The notes below the pieces were generated by a model. That model was given only the letters and a program-made list of their open reading frames with translations, was not told the origin of the DNA and searched no databases. This document shows, one piece after another, positions 25,613 through 34,986 of a stretch of DNA of 64,000 bases. Location of the stretch: NCBI RefSeq assembly GCF_015686695.1, contig NZ_JADPMR010000004.1, forward strand, positions 1,426,001-1,490,000, given 5' to 3'. Source of the DNA: Vibrio nitrifigilis. GTDB taxonomy: Bacteria; Pseudomonadota; Gammaproteobacteria; Enterobacterales; Vibrionaceae. Both the position numbers and the translations under genes were made by a program. The number at the start of each line of letters is the position of its first letter. Within the stretch, counting starts at the first letter, position 1.

Positions 25613-28600
25613 TATTTTACTGACCTCAAATAGATATATTTACCTGTATTTTTTGTAACTAAAAATCTTGAGTTAGCAGGGATTATAAACTCTGATTCTG
25701 TAGGCGTCTGACCAATATACTCAGCAAAATTCGTATCCATGGCTAACGCTGAAATATCTTTAACTTCATCCGATTCGAAAACCATCACCTTGTTTGAAGG
25801 ATAGTTAGAACTTAACTCTTTACTAACCGATGAGAAGTGTGTTTCATGAACCTTTCCTAATGTTGAATACTTCTCATCAAACCAATCTGGCACATCTCCT
25901 AATCCTCGGTAAAAAGTTCCTTTAGTTGACGGAAGTTTATCCAATGCAGAATTGATAGAATTAATTAAAGATGTCTCTCCCTTAGATAAGATGTCTCCAC
26001 TAAATATTCGTTGATTTAACGCCTTTTGGAAAAAGTTCGTTGTATACCCCATGATAACATGAGCTTCTTTTAAGTTAACTCCATAAGGATTTGAATCAAC
26101 ATATTCTCTTATCAGTTTGTTATAATCTGCACCCGTGTTCCCCAAAGCCGTGTATTTAGCCTCAAGAGCTTCTCTACTAATCCCCATAGCATTAGATACC
26201 TCATCAAGATATGCAACGGGAATACCCTGACTATTTACCTCAAAATCAAATCTTGATGGATTTTTAAGTTCCGAAGCAGGGAGATCATCTTCCGGAGAAT
26301 TCCCAGGAATCTGCTGTAGCCCCAGCGGATCCACCCATCCCGTCGGGTTTTTCACGTACTGATAGTTATTTAAACCACCCGCCAGACCAATTGGGTCTAC
26401 CGTGATGAAACGCCCTGTTTCAGGACTATAATAGCGGTGGCGGTTGTAATGCAACCCTGTTTCTTCATCAAAATACTGCCCTTGGAAACGAAGTGGGCTG
26501 TTTACTACTCTCACGCGTTCACGGGCCACGTTACCATAGGCTTGGTAATCCACCGCCCAAGCAATCTCCCCTTCTACGTCAGTGATCTCAAGTGGCGTTC
26601 CCACTTGGTCTAAGTGATAGAAGTAAGCTTGAGCCTGTTGTGCTCCTTCACCGGTTATCAGTGCAAGAGGGCGGAAAGAACCATATTCGTAGAGATAAGT
26701 TTGATAGCTTTCTTGTGACGATTCAGCAAGCAGTTTATTACCTTGCCATAAAAACTCAGTAGTCTTGTTCTGACCGATTTTATCCGTGACCGATTTTTCG
26801 ATACGGCGACCAAATGCATCGTATTGATAGGTCGCAACTGTGCCATCAGGTTTTGTGACTTTAATTAGTCGATGCTGAGCATCGTACTCATAATCCGTTA
26901 CTAACTTACCGCCATAGCCACGGCTTTCACGAACAAGATTCCCAAACTCATCATATTGATAATGTTTGTCACCTTGGAACAGTAATTTGTTGCCTTCAAC
27001 GTTGGCTTTACGATCCAACAGCAAGTTACCAGCCGGATCGTGCATAAACGTTTCGTTGATCACCCCACGAACCGACGTTAAGCGATCAAGCGGATCATAT
27101 TCATACTCCGTTTGACCCCGTTGGGCATCTTCTATCTTTGTAAGGTTACCTGCTTGGCTATATTCATATCGACGACGCAGTTTCAACTGCGCTTGTTGAT
27201 GCGATGTGTGCTCAAGCAAACGCCCCATATCGTCATACAAAAATTGGCTATTTAAGCTCCCTTGTTGGCGACTGGTCTCTAATCCGTTGGCTTTGTAATG
27301 GTGCGTAGTGAGCTTTTCGCCATTGAGGTTAACCTGCTGCACTTGCCCTTTTGCAAATTGGTACTCCACCACCTGACCATCAGGCAGTAACATCGCACTT
27401 AATTGCCCCATCGGATTGTAGCGATAGCCTTGGCTTGCCCACCCTTGATGCTCCGCTTCCAACTGCCCGAGTAAGTTATAACGGTAAGCGAGGGGCCATT
27501 GGCCATCATCTACTTGTGTTAAGCGACCATGGTCGTCGTAGCTGTAATGCACTTCACTTTCATCGGGCAACGTTTTAAGCACCACATTACCCAATGCATC
27601 ATATTGATACTGGGTGATGAGTTCAGTGCCTTCACTACCCACTTCAATTTTAGCGATAAGCTGGGTGTGCGCATCGTATTCGTAACGAAACTCACGACCG
27701 TCAAAAGTGACTTCTCGGCTTACGTGTCCTGTTGGCGCGTACTCTATGTGGTAATGTTCGCCTCGTTCATTGACAATCTCGCTCAGGAAATTGAAGCGGT
27801 TATTGTACGCATAGCGAATTGATGAACCATCCGGATTCACTCGACGGGTTACTTGGTGGTTTGGCCAAGCGTATTCAAACTCAGTCTTGCGCCCTTGCTC
27901 ATCGGTCTGCTGAGTGACCTTACTATACGCGTTATATTGATAGGTCCGAACATGGCCACCCGGCAACACGTGTTTAAGCAGTCGTCCAACAGGGTCATAG
28001 TGCATTTCACTCACGCCCATCGAATCCTGACGATAGCGCAAACGGCCCATCACATCGTAGCGATAGCGAATGGTTTCACCTTGAGGCGTCAGTTCCTCAA
28101 TGAGGTGTCCATTCAGGTTCCACACCAATTTATGAACGCTGCCATCAGCGTAAGTGATTTTGTCGATTAAGCCGTGTTCGTTGTAACGATAACACGTGGT
28201 ATGCCCGAGCGGGTTAACTTTTTCGGTAACATTACCGAAATCATCATGGCGATAACGCCACTTCGCTTTGTCCTGCACGACTTCAGTCAACAAACTTTTA
28301 TGGTAGCTAAATTCAGTTACCAATCCATTCGGATCGACTTTGGCGATCATTTCGCCTTTCTTGTTGTACGCAAATTCCGTTTTATTACCTAAGGCGTCAA
28401 TTTCGGCCGTTAATCGACCTTTTTCATCATACTCTTTAAGATATTCACCGCCAGAAGCATCCAATTCTCTGACTAAGCGCGCATTGTTATCGTGCTGATA
28501 AACTTGTTGAGTGCCATTACTATTGGTTAAGGTAACGGTATTAGACGCATCATCCCATTCGTACTTGGTATCGACATTTGCCAAGTTACTGTATTGGCGA

Positions 28601-30594
28601 ATGGCTCGTACATCTTTACCCACGCCTTCCCAATCCCAATAGAAAGTGGCGCCACCCGCTAATTCTCGAGATTGAATAACATGCAGTTCATCATAAGTGT
28701 ATTTTTCTACTTCACCATTGGCGTTCATCGCTGCAATCAATTGCTGATGCTCGTTATATGAGTAACGAACTTGTGTTTGCGCTAATCGCCACTCAGTGGT
28801 ATTGGCCTGACAAGCATAAAGATCTACTTGTTGAATAAGGGAGGCATCGGTATAGGTGAGAACATACTTAACATTAGTATCACCACCAACTTCCACTGGA
28901 CGCTGGTGTTTATCGTAACGAATACGCAGTTGATGGTTATATTTATCGCGGATAGTAATTAGTCGCCCGCTATCACCATCGAGTTCAAACACATACTGTT
29001 TACTATCAGCAATAACAACGATGTTGTCATCGCTGTCGAGGAAGATGGCTGAGCCTGCGACAATATTGGTCACAGCAGGTAGCTGTTTCGTCGGCTTAGG
29101 AAAACGGGTTAACTTACTTTCACTGTCTTTCCATACTAATTCATCGCCATCCACACGCAGTGAATGCGCTAAGGGGTGAGTCCAACCAAAGCCTATACCT
29201 AAGTTATGCTCTACGGCACTGGTGCGGTACAAGCGCTCCCATGAAAATGGCAAAAGCCCGATCAACTCGCCATCTACAACGGAAAGTAGCTCTTCCCCTG
29301 TCGCCATTGATATAGGATCTTTATCTAGTTTAGTTTCTTCTTTTTTTTGGGTTGGCTTATCGTTTTCCGTCTTGGGAGCGCTACTCTCATCATGCACAAC
29401 ATTAGTTGCCTTTGTATCGTCCATTTCGGAATTGATTTTATTACTAGCCTTAATATGAATATTACCGTTATGGTACTCTTGAGTACCGCCTTTATTTACA
29501 GCTATTTTTTTATACTTGGGGCCAGCATTCTCAACAAGCTTTTTGGCATAAGTTAATAATTCATCAAAAATATTAATAAACGGTTTAAGTGCATTCCATG
29601 CTGTTGCAGATATATTTTTGACAATCTTGAAGGCAGCATAAGCGACGCCTAACGCAGGAGTGGCAATAAAAGAGACAATAACACCACCCAATAAACCTAA
29701 TAAGAAGTTAACAATTGCTTTACCACCCAACTCTGCTAATTCCTCGAAAAATGGCATCATTGGAGCCATTGAGATGTAGGTGATGATAGCGTTAATAAAT
29801 AAAAACATCGCAGCTTCGTCTGAAGCAAACAACATCAATTTTTCTAGTGTTGCTGGTGCACTATCTGCCGCATTTTTTATCGATGCGATAATATCAGCAG
29901 CACCTTCTTCCATTCCTTTCAAAGCAGCAACGGGATCTTTTATTAGATCGTAGATATCGCCAATACCTTTCCAGAATTCGACTAAGCCATCCCAGATACC
30001 TTCAGCAAATTTGCCGATAAGTGAAATTACATCATCGGTTGTAGATCGACTAAACTCTTTCTCCCATTGTGGTTTAAAACCTACCCATTTTTTATCAAGC
30101 CATGATACCAAGTCATTACCTAACGCATCATAGTGCGAAAACAATGCATCGAGCTCACTTTTAGATGGCTCATGGTTGATAACAACGTTGTATTTCTTAC
30201 CTGGTGTCAGATTTGTAAAAGTGGCCTGACCTTTCGCATCCAGTGTTATGGTTTTCGTAAAACTGCCGTCGTCAGCTTTTAGAGTGACCGGAACAGAACC
30301 AATTGGAACAGCATATATAGATTCATAAGCGGTAGTCACTTGTAATTCACCGCTTAAAGGACAAGTTACGGAAGTCGAAACATTATCATCATCTTTACCG
30401 ACAACCTTAGTTTTACCACCAATGCTAAGCTTTTTATCCATAGAAAACAGGGATGGTAAATCCATGGTTTCTGTCGCTTCATCAGCCATTTTCAAATACC
30501 ATTTTTTGGTCATTTCACGGTATTTGGGCAGAAGATCTGGAATGCCTTTTATCTGTTTATCAATGTAATCATAAAATTCTTGTTGTTCACTCAT
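25612..30594 (-). CDS. Full-length T6SS Rhs effector with ADP-ribosyltransferase C-terminal toxin
   Basis: A 1660-residue polymorphic toxin. Residues 1-60 are helical. About 75-155 is an Ig/transthyretin-like beta domain. About 200-350 holds hydrophobic helices that may cross or insert in membranes. A DUF6531-type start (DPISMATGEELL) is near 440. YD/Rhs repeats form a cage to about 1390, and the core closes at GLNNYQYVKNPTGWVDPLGL (ends 1426). The released tip (1427-1660) carries FYRG (Arg1563), HFSSVS (Ser1588-1589) and TESEF (Glu1633-x-Glu1635), the R-S-ExE signature of arginine-type mono-ADP-ribosyltransferases. No PAAR domain is seen, so loading probably depends on the DUF4123 adaptor upstream, whose stop overlaps this start as TAATG. 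Confidence 0.9.
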   Translation of the reverse strand: MSEQQEFYDYIDKQIKGIPDLLPKYREMTKKWYLKMADEATETMDLPSLFSMDKKLSIGGKTKVVGKDDDNVSTSVTCPLSGELQVTTAYESIYAVPIGSVPVTLKADDGSFTKTITLDAKGQATFTNLTPGKKYNVVINHEPSKSELDALFSHYDALGNDLVSWLDKKWVGFKPQWEKEFSRSTTDDVISLIGKFAEGIWDGLVEFWKGIGDIYDLIKDPVAALKGMEEGAADIIASIKNAADSAPATLEKLMLFASDEAAMFLFINAIITYISMAPMMPFFEELAELGGKAIVNFLLGLLGGVIVSFIATPALGVAYAAFKIVKNISATAWNALKPFINIFDELLTYAKKLVENAGPKYKKIAVNKGGTQEYHNGNIHIKASNKINSEMDDTKATNVVHDESSAPKTENDKPTQKKEETKLDKDPISMATGEELLSVVDGELIGLLPFSWERLYRTSAVEHNLGIGFGWTHPLAHSLRVDGDELVWKDSESKLTRFPKPTKQLPAVTNIVAGSAIFLDSDDNIVVIADSKQYVFELDGDSGRLITIRDKYNHQLRIRYDKHQRPVEVGGDTNVKYVLTYTDASLIQQVDLYACQANTTEWRLAQTQVRYSYNEHQQLIAAMNANGEVEKYTYDELHVIQSRELAGGATFYWDWEGVGKDVRAIRQYSNLANVDTKYEWDDASNTVTLTNSNGTQQVYQHDNNARLVRELDASGGEYLKEYDEKGRLTAEIDALGNKTEFAYNKKGEMIAKVDPNGLVTEFSYHKSLLTEVVQDKAKWRYRHDDFGNVTEKVNPLGHTTCYRYNEHGLIDKITYADGSVHKLVWNLNGHLIEELTPQGETIRYRYDVMGRLRYRQDSMGVSEMHYDPVGRLLKHVLPGGHVRTYQYNAYSKVTQQTDEQGRKTEFEYAWPNHQVTRRVNPDGSSIRYAYNNRFNFLSEIVNERGEHYHIEYAPTGHVSREVTFDGREFRYEYDAHTQLIAKIEVGSEGTELITQYQYDALGNVVLKTLPDESEVHYSYDDHGRLTQVDDGQWPLAYRYNLLGQLEAEHQGWASQGYRYNPMGQLSAMLLPDGQVVEYQFAKGQVQQVNLNGEKLTTHHYKANGLETSRQQGSLNSQFLYDDMGRLLEHTSHQQAQLKLRRRYEYSQAGNLTKIEDAQRGQTEYEYDPLDRLTSVRGVINETFMHDPAGNLLLDRKANVEGNKLLFQGDKHYQYDEFGNLVRESRGYGGKLVTDYEYDAQHRLIKVTKPDGTVATYQYDAFGRRIEKSVTDKIGQNKTTEFLWQGNKLLAESSQESYQTYLYEYGSFRPLALITGEGAQQAQAYFYHLDQVGTPLEITDVEGEIAWAVDYQAYGNVARERVRVVNSPLRFQGQYFDEETGLHYNRHRYYSPETGRFITVDPIGLAGGLNNYQYVKNPTGWVDPLGLQQIPGNSPEDDLPASELKNPSRFDFEVNSQGIPVAYLDEVSNAMGISREALEAKYTALGNTGADYNKLIREYVDSNPYGVNLKEAHVIMGYTTNFFQKALNQRIFSGDILSKGETSLINSINSALDKLPSTKGTFYRGLGDVPDWFDEKYSTLGKVHETHFSSVSKELSSNYPSNKVMVFESDEVKDISALAMDTNFAEYIGQTPTESEFIIPANSRFLVTKNTGKYIYLRSVK

Positions 30595-31319
30595 TACAGA
30601 TTTCCTAGCCGACGTTGTTCTGTTTCGATTAATTCAATGAAGTGTTTTAAATATTGCCCTTCAAATTGAGGATTACGTTTCAAAAACCGTTCTGCTTTTT
30701 TATGTAATACCGGTTCTAGATACTCTTCAAATAGAGCCTGACTGTAGTCATTTAAGCCGTTTAGTAAATTAGTGATAAGCACTGAAGGATCTTCTGCTAA
30801 ACCAGCAATCACACTCTCCGGCACATTCCACCACGGAAATTCTTTTTTATTGATGTCTTTTGGGGTTGGGTTAACCACTGAGCTTGTTGTGGATGCCCAG
30901 ATAGTCATTGGTCCCATTAATTTGGCGCGTTCTACGTCGTCACATAAATCAGCGGTTTTAATGCCAAAGCGTGGATCGTAAAAACGAAAGAACACATGTT
31001 CAACGTTTGGCATCCACACTTGCGTTAAGCTTTGTAAGTGATTTCTTACCGCGCTGAATTCCAGTTCAGAACCAACAACCATGCCCCAGTCTTTGGCGGC
31101 ATCCTCACTATTAGCCCACGCTAAAAATGGGTGCTCTGGAGTAATAGGTGCTATACGGGGCATCACTTCACGCCAATCAGAGTAAGGGGTTCCTAGCCAT
31201 AACCCTTGTACATCTTCGCCGCCATGTTCATAGAATGTTTTGAGAATGGGCTCATCACTAGTAGTGTTGAGCACAACAAACCAATTTAGGTCTGCATGTT
31301 CTTTAATTACGCTGAGCAT
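30594..31319 (-). CDS. DUF4123 T6SS effector adaptor/chaperone
   Basis: A 241-residue DUF4123 protein (Tap/TEC class). These cytoplasmic adaptors bind a specific effector and mount it on the VgrG tip. Typical traits are LNWFVVLNTTSDEPILKTFY-like start, DWGMVVGSELEFSAVRNHLQ in the middle and the HVFFRFYDPRFG signature near residue 135. It lies exactly between vgrG (13-base overlap) and the Rhs gene (TAATG overlap), so it is almost certainly the loader of this Rhs effector. Confidence 0.92.
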   Translation of the reverse strand: MLSVIKEHADLNWFVVLNTTSDEPILKTFYEHGGEDVQGLWLGTPYSDWREVMPRIAPITPEHPFLAWANSEDAAKDWGMVVGSELEFSAVRNHLQSLTQVWMPNVEHVFFRFYDPRFGIKTADLCDDVERAKLMGPMTIWASTTSSVVNPTPKDINKKEFPWWNVPESVIAGLAEDPSVLITNLLNGLNDYSQALFEEYLEPVLHKKAERFLKRNPQFEGQYLKHFIELIETEQRRLGNL

Positions 31320-33382
31320 GCCCCTTCCTTACATTTTTCACATTCTTCACAGAAAGGCGCAGCCGATTTCATGGTCGCAACCTGAGCAGGGGTCAATATC
31401 GCTTTTGGATCGGTAGGTGGCGCATCCACTTTGCCAGGTAACACAGCCGTTGAACCACCATAAGCCGTTGCTGCGCTAGCACTACCGCCGGCGTTTAAGT
31501 TCACAACAGAACCTTGGATCGTTACGCCACTCGCATCGACTTTGACGAAGTTACTGCCATTAGTCAGGGTGATTTCTGACCCAGCTTCAACCACTAACTT
31601 AGCACCTGAAGAGATTGAAATAGTCTTACCCGCTTGCACTGCCATTAAGGTGCCAATTTTGTATTGATCGGATGAAGCAATATTAGATGTGCCGACTTCT
31701 TCACTCATGTTTTTAGTGACTTTAGTGCGGCTCTCTCCCTTAACTGTAAGATGTTTATTTTTACCAATTTTGGTGAAACTATCGTTATCAACGGTGAGAT
31801 GTTTATCGTTATGAATCACATCGGTGTGATCGTTATTTACCTGCGCTTCAAAGTCTTTCTGCGCATGCATATAAATTTTTTCACTGTCGGCCTGATCTTC
31901 AAAACTCAGTTCGTTATATCCGTTGGTATCACCTTGGTGAGTTTGCGTGCGAATCACCGTTTTGGTTTTATTATCAGGCAAGGTATACGGCGGAATATTG
32001 GTTTCGTGATAGGTGCGACCTGTAATGATCGGCTGATCAGGATCGCCATTTAAAAACGATACGATCACTTCGTGTCCAATACGAGGAATCGCCACCATAC
32101 CGTATTGACTACCAGCCCAACCGTGAGAAACACGTACCCAGCAAGAGCTTTGGTCATCCGCGTTCGAGTATCGATCCCATGGGAAATGTATTTTTACGCG
32201 TCCATATTTATCACAGAAAATTTCTTCATCTTCAGGACCAACTACCATGGCCATCATCGGACCATCGACTTGAGGTTTAGGCTGCGGTTTCGCTTGCCAA
32301 TTTACTGTTGATGGCACCAATTTAAACTGGTTCGCATAACGCGTTGAACCACTACCGGCTTCTTCTTCAAGCGCCTGTGATTGCTCTCCTTGATGGCGAA
32401 TACGAACCACAAGATAGTCAGTATTCATCGTATCATTGAGATGTTCTGCCAAGGTAAATTGGTAACCGGCACGAAGTTTGGGTTGGTTGCTTTTGCCATC
32501 CAACGTACGCGCATTGCGGCGCAAATATTCTAAGCGAATTTGGTTAAAAGCTTGGCCGTTAGTATCGTCTTTGAAACGTCCTGGAGAGTCAAAGTGCTCA
32601 TAAATCGCTTGTTGATAGTCCATATCCGTACCCTGAGCACTTTGTGCAAAGGTATTGGTTGGTTTTTTGAAACTGTAGTCTTGCAGAGCAGTACTACTGA
32701 CTTCCATTTCTGTTTTAGCGATCAAGCTAGATACATAAGGCGTATCAACCACACCACCAGAAATCGAGTTATAAGCGATTTCTCCACCAAGTTTGGGCAA
32801 GCTTGCTGTTGAATCCGTAAAGAGAACAGTGTGCTTACCTTCTTCATGAATAAAGCTATATACCAAGCCTTCTTCTGCCGCGAGGCGTTGAAGAAACGCT
32901 AAATCTGTCTCACGGTATTGAACACAAAATTCCCGCTGTGCGCAGGTGCGCTTTACTGAAAAGGCATAATCATCAATGCCCATCTCTTGGAGTAAAACCG
33001 AGATAATTTCAGGCACAGTTTTCAATTGGAAAATACGGCTATTTTGGCGCAAAGATAAGCGCTCTAAAGCAGGAACGAGCGTGAGAGAATAGAAAGTATA
33101 GTTATGGCCAATATCGCCTTGAGTGAAGCTACGCACGACGCCATTAACGCGCTGAACTAATTCACCATTGCGATAAAACGTCAGCTCTGCCGTTTTATCA
33201 ACTAACTGCTCTGGCGTAAAATCTGATTGGCGACTCGCTAGGTTTAAGTAATAACGAAACCCATAGCAAGCCTCACCATGAAATACATCGTCAGAGAGGC
33301 TCTCTTGGCCATCAAAACTGCGCACAACAAGCGCGTTTTCCTCTAACCCTTCTACTTCTAATTTAAAGCCTAACGTAGCCAT
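31307..33382 (-). CDS. vgrG: VgrG (TssI) T6SS spike protein with Cys-rich tail
   Basis: A 691-residue spike protein. The gp27-like part covers about residues 1-370 (for example FCVQYRETDLAFLQRLAAEEG and EHFDSPGRFKDDTNGQ). The gp5-like OB part (KYGRVKIHFPWDRYSNADDQSSCWVRVSHGWAG, in part) follows near 390-420. A beta-helix repeat region runs to about 640 (HTDVIHNDKHLTVDNDSFTK-type repeats, DUF2345). No enzymatic extension is present; the end is a short tail with four cysteines in FCEECEKCKEGACSA. VgrG trimers puncture target cells and carry the effector. A sigma-54 promoter lies about 135 bases upstream, and the adaptor gene overlaps its 3' end. Confidence 0.95.
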   Translation of the reverse strand: MATLGFKLEVEGLEENALVVRSFDGQESLSDDVFHGEACYGFRYYLNLASRQSDFTPEQLVDKTAELTFYRNGELVQRVNGVVRSFTQGDIGHNYTFYSLTLVPALERLSLRQNSRIFQLKTVPEIISVLLQEMGIDDYAFSVKRTCAQREFCVQYRETDLAFLQRLAAEEGLVYSFIHEEGKHTVLFTDSTASLPKLGGEIAYNSISGGVVDTPYVSSLIAKTEMEVSSTALQDYSFKKPTNTFAQSAQGTDMDYQQAIYEHFDSPGRFKDDTNGQAFNQIRLEYLRRNARTLDGKSNQPKLRAGYQFTLAEHLNDTMNTDYLVVRIRHQGEQSQALEEEAGSGSTRYANQFKLVPSTVNWQAKPQPKPQVDGPMMAMVVGPEDEEIFCDKYGRVKIHFPWDRYSNADDQSSCWVRVSHGWAGSQYGMVAIPRIGHEVIVSFLNGDPDQPIITGRTYHETNIPPYTLPDNKTKTVIRTQTHQGDTNGYNELSFEDQADSEKIYMHAQKDFEAQVNNDHTDVIHNDKHLTVDNDSFTKIGKNKHLTVKGESRTKVTKNMSEEVGTSNIASSDQYKIGTLMAVQAGKTISISSGAKLVVEAGSEITLTNGSNFVKVDASGVTIQGSVVNLNAGGSASAATAYGGSTAVLPGKVDAPPTDPKAILTPAQVATMKSAAPFCEECEKCKEGACSA

Positions 33383-33514
33383 CCTGCCAATTCCTTTCTA
33401 CCCATTCTACGTGGGATTGACCCTGCGATTGAATTTGCAGCGTTTTGTGTTTTTATGATGAATGCCTAATGGACACCGATGCCACAGCCCAACATCCGAA
33501 CTAACACAAATTGC

Positions 33515-33530
33515 AGCAAACTCAATGCCA
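33515..33530 (-). promoter_or_regulatory. Sigma-54 promoter of the vgrG effector operon
   Basis: Read on the minus strand, TGGCAT-TGAGT-TTGCT gives -24 and -12 elements with the exact 5-base spacing of the consensus TGGCAC-N5-TTGCW and one change from it. It lies about 135 bases before the vgrG start, leaving a leader of roughly 120 bases. VasH in the T6SS operon is the obvious activator. Confidence 0.75.
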
Positions 33531-33576
33531 ACTAAATATATCTAAGTATCAATGCATTACATTTACAAACTCACAA

Positions 33577-33598
33577 TTAAGGCAACAATCTGCCTAAA
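33577..33598. promoter_or_regulatory. Dyad upstream of the sigma-54 promoter (possible VasH site)
   Basis: TTAAGGCA and TGCCTAAA form near-perfect 8-base arms around ACAATC, about 50-70 bases upstream of the -24 element. This fits an enhancer site for VasH. It also lies 26 bases after the vasL stop, so a weak transcript-end hairpin is the alternative; the stem is GC-poor and has no T tail. Confidence 0.4.
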
Positions 33599-33623
33599 AT
33601 GAGCAAGTTTCTGCTTCACATCG

Positions 33624-34919
33624 CTATTTATTGCCCGTCTTTTCAAGAGCGGTGATTTGTTTTTGTAATTGGTTATCGAGCTGAGCTATTTGCCAGCTCA
33701 AATTATTTAAACGCTTTTTCAGTACGTTAAATTCTTTTTTCGCTTCAACTAAATCGCCTTGCTTAATCAAGGTTTGCACATAGTCTACGCGTCCATAAAC
33801 CGGGGATAAGCTAACAGCAAAATCTTCCAACGATTTGGCATTACGCTGCAATGCAGACCAGCGCTGTTTCTGAGCTAACAGGGAGATATTCGCCATCTTG
33901 GTGCGAATATCGCGAAAACGTTCAATGAAATATTCGGTCTGTTCTAATGCTTTTGTCTGCGCCGCTGAAAACGCTTTATCTACCTGTTGAACCTTTGCTG
34001 ATTCTGGATATAACGTTCGCAATGTTGTTATTTGGCTAAGAGCATCGAGTTTAGTTTTCTCAACAGATTGCTGCATGTTGTTTGTTGCGGCACCGCTGTA
34101 GAGAGCAATAAAATCATCCTCCCAGCGAGCGAGCTGACTTTTCGATACCTGATTTTGATACTGTGAGAGAGCAGCTTCAGTCTGAATAAGAGGGGTCGCG
34201 CGATATTGAGCATAGTCATCTTTATGAAACCACGCATAATGTCCATAAGCCCATTGACCAAACGCACATACTGCCAAGCCGATCAAAAACATGACGCCAC
34301 ACCATAACCAGTGACGAGCTTTAGGCACAGAAGGAACCTGCTGAGCTTCTTCTTTGTGCTGACGTTTCATCAACGTGTGGTATTGCGTTTCGATACGATC
34401 AATATGCTCAAAAAGGGCAAAACCCACCCCTTCAAAATCGACTAAATGGTCTGGCTGCTGCGCTTCAAGTAATTGATGTAAGCGTTCGCAATGACTTTCT
34501 GCACGATAAAGTTCACGTAATGCTTCATAAGTGGGCTTCAGAGATTTCAGTTCTTGAACAACCTTGCCATTGACCCAATCAAGCACTTCTTTGCGCATTT
34601 TTGCGGTTTTAGTATCAGGCTCAGAAAGGTTACTCAGACTATAGCTAAGAAGCTCTAACCCATTCGCAAACCCCGCCAGGCCATGGACTTTTAAACTGGC
34701 CACCGCGTAATAACCAGTGATCAGAAAATCCATGCCTGGCGCTTTTGCTAAACGTTCACAACATGCAAAGACCTTTTCCCAATCAGTACCGCCAGCTAAA
34801 GGGTTGAATCGGCGATTTACCTCATCACGAATAATTTGATAGTTTTCTAATTCCCGAATCGCATTGGAGTCATTGGTTAATTGATAATATTGACCATCCA
34901 GGAAAATTGCATTCGACAT
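33624..34919 (-). CDS. vasL: T6SS-associated protein VasL (ImpA N-terminal family, membrane-anchored)
   Basis: A 431-residue protein. An ImpA-like N-terminal domain (residues about 20-150; NPLAGGTDWEKVFACCERLAK) is shared with TssA. One clear transmembrane helix follows at about 207-225 (LWCGVMFLIGLAVCAFGQWA), then a helical, coiled-coil-prone C-terminal half. VasL-like TssA paralogues sit at the membrane and are thought to cap or stabilise the sheath. It is the last gene of the structural operon, about 70 bases after tssM, with a hairpin in the gap. Confidence 0.85.
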   Translation of the reverse strand: MSNAIFLDGQYYQLTNDSNAIRELENYQIIRDEVNRRFNPLAGGTDWEKVFACCERLAKAPGMDFLITGYYAVASLKVHGLAGFANGLELLSYSLSNLSEPDTKTAKMRKEVLDWVNGKVVQELKSLKPTYEALRELYRAESHCERLHQLLEAQQPDHLVDFEGVGFALFEHIDRIETQYHTLMKRQHKEEAQQVPSVPKARHWLWCGVMFLIGLAVCAFGQWAYGHYAWFHKDDYAQYRATPLIQTEAALSQYQNQVSKSQLARWEDDFIALYSGAATNNMQQSVEKTKLDALSQITTLRTLYPESAKVQQVDKAFSAAQTKALEQTEYFIERFRDIRTKMANISLLAQKQRWSALQRNAKSLEDFAVSLSPVYGRVDYVQTLIKQGDLVEAKKEFNVLKKRLNNLSWQIAQLDNQLQKQITALEKTGNK

Positions 34920-34945
34920 ACGTATTCCGCTCTAATCTGAAAAGA

Positions 34946-34965
34946 GGAGCGAGTTACCTCGCTCC
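34946..34965 (-). terminator. Hairpin between tssM and vasL
   Basis: On the minus strand GGAGCGAG-GTAA-CTCGCTCC is a perfect 8-bp GC-rich stem with a GNRA-like loop, followed by CTCTTTTC. It lies 21 bases after the tssM stop and 26 before vasL. It looks like a partial terminator that would lower vasL expression relative to the genes before it. Confidence 0.7.
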
Positions 34966-34986
34966 TTATAATGGAATGTTATTGTT

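Noticed and set aside
30300..30594. PAAR domain at the Rhs N-terminus
   Set aside because: The first 150 residues do not show PAAR repeats; they look helical then beta-sandwich-like.
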